Below are positions 60,204 through 64,000 of a stretch of DNA of 64,000 nucleotides, piece after piece. The DNA lies in NCBI RefSeq assembly GCF_013359725.1, contig NZ_JABFMW010000008.1, positions 62,001 to 126,000 of the forward strand, written 5' to 3'. Under the pieces are notes generated by a model that was not told the DNA's origin, ran no database searches, and saw nothing but the letters and a program-made list of their open reading frames with translations. The translations under genes were made by a program, and so were the position numbers. Position 1 is the stretch's first letter; every line of letters starts with the position of its first letter. This DNA comes from Pseudarthrobacter sp. C4D7 (GTDB taxonomy: Bacteria > Actinomycetota > Actinomycetes > Actinomycetales > Micrococcaceae).

Positions 60204-60250
60204 TGCTGTTGTCCCGGCAAGGGACGGCCGGTGTCCCGGCGAAGGTGCGC

Positions 60251-60787
60251 TCAGGCCCCTGCCCGGGCGCCGTCGTCGTCCGTGGTCCCCGCGGACTCCC
60301 CCGCCGGTTCCTGGCCGTCCGCGTCGGGAATGCCGGCCGCGGGTGCTTCAGTCCCGGGTTCCGGGGCGGCCGCTTCGGGCTCCTCCTGCTGGTCCTCGGG
60401 ACGCACGCGCTCGGCCCAGGGCACCCACTCCGGCGCGAGGATCGAGTCCTCGGAGGGCAGCAGGCCCAGCTCATTGACCGTGACCACCTTGGAGCGCGAG
60501 TTGCGGGTCAACACCGCGTACCACTGCCACCCTGCGTAGCCGGGAAGACGCGACTCAAACAGGTGGGTCACCAGCCGGTCACCTTCGCTCTTGGCGGCCA
60601 GGTGAGGACCGATGGTGGCCGACGGCGTGATGCCTTCCACGGCGGCCCGGGCAGCGTCCACCGAAGCAGCGAGGAAAGCGTCCGGCTTGCCCGTGCGCCA
60701 CACTGGCACACCGGCCTTGCGCTTGGGTGGCGTCTTGGCGGCCTGCTCCTGCACTGGCGTGCCCGGCACTTCAGGTTCGGCAGTCAT
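60251..60787 (-). CDS. DUF3027-family protein
   Basis: A 178-aa protein. The DUF3027 core is clear: HLFESRLPGYAGWQWYAVLTRNSRSKVVTVNELGLLPSEDSILAPEWVPWAERVRPED (about residues 72-130). The last 45 residues are Glu/Pro/Ala-rich and probably disordered. The function is unknown; the family is restricted to actinobacteria and is usually encoded next to this cold-shock gene, as here (six bases apart). Confidence 0.88.
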   Translation of the reverse strand: MTAEPEVPGTPVQEQAAKTPPKRKAGVPVWRTGKPDAFLAASVDAARAAVEGITPSATIGPHLAAKSEGDRLVTHLFESRLPGYAGWQWYAVLTRNSRSKVVTVNELGLLPSEDSILAPEWVPWAERVRPEDQQEEPEAAAPEPGTEAPAAGIPDADGQEPAGESAGTTDDDGARAGA

Positions 60788-60793
60788 GGGCGC

Positions 60794-61177
60794 CTAAACG
60801 TCCAGCTCGTCGGCGACCTTGCGCAGGGCGGCAGCGATGGCCTTGCCCTTGTTGCCCTCCGGGTACTTGCCCTTGGACAGGGTCCCGGACAGGTTGTCCA
60901 GGACCGTCACCAGGTCCTGGACCAGCGGTGCGAGGTCCTTGGCGCTGGGGCGCTTGGCCTTGGCAATCGAAGGGGTCTTCTCCAGGACCCGCAGGCCCAG
61001 GGCCTGGGCACCCTTGCGCCCGTCCGCGACGCCGAACTCCACGCGGGTGCCAGCCTTCAGCTCCGTAACGCCCTCGGGCAGCGACGACTTGGGCAGGAAA
61101 ACCTCCTGGCCGTCTTCGCCCGCGAGGAACCCAAAGCCCTTGTCCTTGTCATACCACTTGACCTTGCCGGTAGGCAC
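60794..61177 (-). CDS. Cold-shock domain protein with C-terminal extension
   Basis: A 127-aa RNA/DNA-binding protein. The first 65 residues form a cold-shock domain: GKVKWYDKDKGFGFL (RNP1) and EVFLPKSSL (RNP2). The remaining 60 residues are a basic, helical extension (KRPSAKDLAPLVQDLVTVLDNLSGTL) found in the actinobacterial CspA-like group. GTG 61177 has AAGAAGG seven bases upstream; a 20-codon longer frame is rejected. Confidence 0.92.
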   Translation of the reverse strand: MPTGKVKWYDKDKGFGFLAGEDGQEVFLPKSSLPEGVTELKAGTRVEFGVADGRKGAQALGLRVLEKTPSIAKAKRPSAKDLAPLVQDLVTVLDNLSGTLSKGKYPEGNKGKAIAAALRKVADELDV

Positions 61178-61394
61178 GTAATCAACCTTCTTCGTTCTGC
61201 TGTCATGAGACACGGCCAGCTGCCACCGCATCCGCATTGTTGTGCGGGTTCAGGGTATGGCAACGGAAACCATGTTGGTCTGTATGCTTCAAGGTTATCC
61301 TGCCCCATGGCCGATTGACGCTTTGGGAAGCACTGTTCCGCCGCAGGCGCAGGCTTTTACCAGCGCCCCTCGCCGGCGCGGTAGCGTTGCGTCC

Positions 61395-61628
61395 ATGACT
61401 CCCCCGCGTTACCGGCAGCCGCTGATGGTCCTCGCCGCAGTTGTTGCCGTGCTGTCCCTGATCGCCGTTGCCGCTGTCATGGCGCTGGCCTTTGCCGGCT
61501 TGGTGGCTCCCGCCTGGATCACCTACACCGCTCTTTACGGCCTGCCGGTTGCCTTCATCCTGATGCTCCTGCTGGTCCTGGATGGAGTCGCCGCCCGCCG
61601 TCGGGCAGGAAGGGCGCGGCAGCGGTAA
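61395..61628 (+). CDS. Small membrane protein of unknown function
   Basis: A 77-aa protein with two hydrophobic helices (LMVLAAVVAVLSLIAVAAVMALAFAGLV and YTALYGLPVAFILMLLLVLDGV) and a basic C-terminus (AARRRAGRARQR) that should stay inside the cell. It starts at ATG 61395 with no good ribosome site and lies 10 bases before the next gene, with which it is probably co-transcribed. I recognise no family. Confidence 0.65.
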   Translation: MTPPRYRQPLMVLAAVVAVLSLIAVAAVMALAFAGLVAPAWITYTALYGLPVAFILMLLLVLDGVAARRRAGRARQR

Positions 61629-61638
61629 CGTTGGACTG

Positions 61639-64000
61639 ATGTCCCTCATTCGCGCGCTTGGCAAGGACCTGGAGGCACGCAGCGACGACTCGTTGCGGGC
61701 GCTCTTCGCCGCGCGGCCGGACCTTCTGTCACCGTCGGTTCCTGACTTCGCCGCCCTTGCGGCACGCGCCACGTCCAGGGTCAGCGTCCAGCGGGCCCTT
61801 GAGCGGCTCACCCGGCCACAGATGCAGGTGCTGGAAACCCTGCATCTGTGCACCAACACCGACACCGGGCACAGTGCCTCCGCTGAAGGAGTGCACAGGC
61901 TGATCCACGGGGCCGCCCTGGAAACCGTCGCCCGCATCCTGGAGACCCTGCAGGAGCTGGCCCTGGTGCACCCCGCTCCTCCCCCGCACGGCACCCCCTC
62001 CCCGGCTGCCGGCCAGCCGTTCTACCTGCCGGTGGGCTCGCTCAAGGACGTGGTGGGAATCTATCCGGCGGGGCTGGGCCGCAGCTACACCGAACTGGTC
62101 CGCCTGCAGCCGGCCTTCGCGCTGAGGGCAGTGCAGCTGGTCTCCGAACTGCACCGCAGCGGGTTCACCATCCATGAAGCCACCACACCCATGGAGGCTG
62201 CCTTGGCCCTCCAGCAATGGACCTCCTCCCCGGAGGCGCTGCAGCGCCTCCTGGCCGGCGCACCCGAACGGACGACGGCGCTGCTCGCCAGGTTCCGGAA
62301 CTGGGCCATGGGTGCGGTCCCCCAGGCGCAGCGGAAGGCGTCGGTCACCACGGAGGGCCCCGACGTCGGGCCCATCGACTGGCTGCTCGCCCGCGGCCTG
62401 CTGGTTCCCTTGGATGCCGCCCACGTGGAACTGCCCCACAGCGTGGGGCTGGCGCTGCACGGCGGTGCCATCATCAACGACTTCACCCTTGCGCCTCCGG
62501 TCCCCGATCTCGGCACGACCACGGCGGCACTGCGCCGGAACGCGGCGTTGAGCTCCATCGCCGAAACCCTGCGCCTGGTCACCGAACTGCTGCATGCCGT
62601 GCGGGAACATCCGCTTCCCACCCTGCGCAGCGGGGGCGTGGGCGTGCGCGAGATACGCCGCGTGGCCGAGCACCTGCGGATCGAGCAGGGCGCCGTAGGC
62701 CTGCTGCTGGAACTGTGCGCCCTGGCCGGCCTGATCCGGCTTGACGTCGACTCCTCCTCGTGGGTGCAGCCACCGGACCTGGAATGGCTGGTCCTTCCCC
62801 GGCAGGAACAGTGGCTATGGCTGGTGAACGCCTGGCTGGCCAGCGAACGCGTGCCGTCCATGGTGGGCCAGCCCTCCAATGCGGCGCCCGGCGCCGCGGC
62901 TGGACGGACGGCATCCGGGACCACCATCACTGCCCTGTCTGCCGGAGCGCAGCGGCCCGACGCTCCCGTGGTCCGCAAGCGGATCCTGGAGATCCTGCAT
63001 GAACTGACCCAGGAAGCGTCCGCGGCCGACGGGACCGCGCCCGTCCTCGACGCCGCCGCGGTCCTCCAGCGCGCGGAGTGGTCGCAGCCGCGGATGGCGC
63101 GTCGGTTCAGCTCACTGATCCGGGGTGTCCTGGCCGAAGCGGAGTTGCTGGGGCTGGTCGGGTCGGGTGCCTTGAGCCAGGTGGGCAGTGCCATCGCCGG
63201 GGACAATCCGGATGCCGCCTTGGCCATTTTGGGCGAACACCTTCCCGCGGCATTGAACCACGTGCTGCTCCAGGCGGATCTTACGGCCGTTGCACCGGGC
63301 TACCTCGCTCCGGCACTGACGGAAAAGCTATTGGTCATGGCGGACGCTGAAGGGCAGGGTCCCGCCACCATCTACCGGTTCTCCGCTGACTCCATTAAGC
63401 GCGCACTGGACCACGGCTACGACTCCGCTGCCCTGTTGGCGTTCCTCCGCGAACACTCGGCCACGGCCGTGCCGCAGCCGCTGGAGTACCTGGTGGAGGA
63501 CACGGCGTCCCGGCACGGCAGGCTCCGGGTGGGCCAGGCGGCCAGCTTCATCCAGAGCGACGACGAAGCGGCCCTGCGCGGGCTGCTGGCAGGGCCGAAA
63601 GCGGCGCAGCTGGGACTGGCCAGCCTGTCGCCGACGGTCCTCACGTCATCGGCGCCCCCACGGGAACTGGCCGCCGCACTGCGGAGCCTGGGCCTCTCCC
63701 CGGCTGTGGACGGGGCTGCCCCATCGGCGCACCTGCGCCGGCCTGCCGTGCCGCAGGAAAGCTCCCGCCCCGTCTACACCGCCCCCGGGATATCACCCCT
63801 GGCCGAGGACGTTGACGCCCAACTGGACGTCCTGCGGCGGGCGGGGGCCGGCGTCGGGCACCATCCCGGTGCCGCTACCGGCAGCGAGGCAGCCACCCAG
63901 CTGGGACTGGAGGCGCTGCAAAGGGCCATCCGGCTGAAGAAGCGGGTCCAGATGAACGTGGTGGACAGCCTGGGGAATGCCAGCCTGGAAGTGGTTGTTC
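61639..64000 (+). CDS. Helicase-associated (XPB/Ssl2 N-terminal-like) protein, partial
   Basis: The frame is open from ATG 61639 to the window end (787 codons), so the 3' end is missing. The protein begins SLIRALGKDLEARSDDSLRALFAARPDLL, the start of the actinobacterial 'helicase-associated domain' proteins related to the N-terminal region of XPB/Ssl2 helicases. It then shows winged-helix-like segments (RRVAEHLRIEQGAVGLLLELCALAGLIRL; DLTAVAPGYLAPALTEKLL). No Walker A motif is visible in the part present. In this family the protein is often encoded directly before an XPB-type helicase; that gene would lie beyond the edge. Confidence 0.85.
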   Translation, partial: MSLIRALGKDLEARSDDSLRALFAARPDLLSPSVPDFAALAARATSRVSVQRALERLTRPQMQVLETLHLCTNTDTGHSASAEGVHRLIHGAALETVARILETLQELALVHPAPPPHGTPSPAAGQPFYLPVGSLKDVVGIYPAGLGRSYTELVRLQPAFALRAVQLVSELHRSGFTIHEATTPMEAALALQQWTSSPEALQRLLAGAPERTTALLARFRNWAMGAVPQAQRKASVTTEGPDVGPIDWLLARGLLVPLDAAHVELPHSVGLALHGGAIINDFTLAPPVPDLGTTTAALRRNAALSSIAETLRLVTELLHAVREHPLPTLRSGGVGVREIRRVAEHLRIEQGAVGLLLELCALAGLIRLDVDSSSWVQPPDLEWLVLPRQEQWLWLVNAWLASERVPSMVGQPSNAAPGAAAGRTASGTTITALSAGAQRPDAPVVRKRILEILHELTQEASAADGTAPVLDAAAVLQRAEWSQPRMARRFSSLIRGVLAEAELLGLVGSGALSQVGSAIAGDNPDAALAILGEHLPAALNHVLLQADLTAVAPGYLAPALTEKLLVMADAEGQGPATIYRFSADSIKRALDHGYDSAALLAFLREHSATAVPQPLEYLVEDTASRHGRLRVGQAASFIQSDDEAALRGLLAGPKAAQLGLASLSPTVLTSSAPPRELAAALRSLGLSPAVDGAAPSAHLRRPAVPQESSRPVYTAPGISPLAEDVDAQLDVLRRAGAGVGHHPGAATGSEAATQLGLEALQRAIRLKKRVQMNVVDSLGNASLEVVV

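Overview
The window is high-GC DNA from an actinobacterium and most resembles Arthrobacter/Pseudarthrobacter (Micrococcaceae). The evidence is the codon use with many GTG starts, an IdeR-type DtxR regulator, DUF3027, DUF6314 and DUF6457 proteins, a Cgl0159-type aldolase in an inositol cluster, and c-di-AMP riboswitches in front of cell-wall hydrolases. I saw no rRNA, CRISPR array, insertion sequence, prophage or origin. One tRNA gene, tRNA-Arg(CCT), is present. No gene is obviously broken. The window cuts two genes, one at each edge.

Layout. (1) 1-3955: a ureohydrolase (agmatinase/guanidinobutyrase type), the start of a thiamine-diphosphate enzyme, an XRE-cupin regulator and a divergent sodium/solute symporter, probably an amine or guanidino-compound utilisation unit. 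(2) 4030-6826: a small acidic protein, a rubrerythrin-VIT1 iron/manganese transporter and a LOG-like protein. (3) 7166-19804: myo-inositol catabolism (GntR regulator, iolB, iolT, iolG, iolE, iolA, iolD, Cgl0159-type aldolase, iolC), interrupted by a MarR/MFS efflux pair. (4) 19990-21385: a tautomerase and an ArsR-SRPBCC pair. (5) 21343-32661: a C4-sugar (tetritol, erythrulose or apionate-like) catabolic island with a TIM-like isomerase, an RpiB-like isomerase, a fused dihydroxyacetone-type kinase, a 3-hydroxyacyl-CoA-dehydrogenase-like enzyme, a TIM-barrel isomerase, two SDRs, two MFS carriers and two GntR/FCD regulators. (6) 32844-34926: sucCD. (7) 35152-47161: housekeeping genes including pcrA, an inositol-phosphatase-family enzyme, the tRNA, a Nudix protein, an ABC exporter and an ABC-F ATPase with a structured leader. 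(8) 47433-54549: a GH38 alpha-mannosidase, the molybdenum-cofactor operon mobA-DUF6457-moeA-fdhD, and an HNH endonuclease. (9) 54805-57958: two NlpC/P60 proteins and one M23 peptidase. Two of these three genes have ydaO-type c-di-AMP riboswitches. (10) 58008-64000: ideR, serC, DUF3027, a cold-shock protein, a small membrane protein and the start of a helicase-associated protein.

How the genes work together. IolT imports inositol. IolG, IolE, IolD, IolB, IolC, an aldolase and IolA then take it to acetyl-CoA and dihydroxyacetone phosphate. The adjacent C4 island is built to bring tetritols or erythruloses to D-erythrose-4-phosphate through dehydrogenases, a kinase and two isomerases. Both regions are packed into minus-strand operons with start/stop overlaps. 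Palindromic operator candidates lie in front of most regulator-linked promoters, and several of these, together with the RNA leaders, are the most interesting non-coding signals here.
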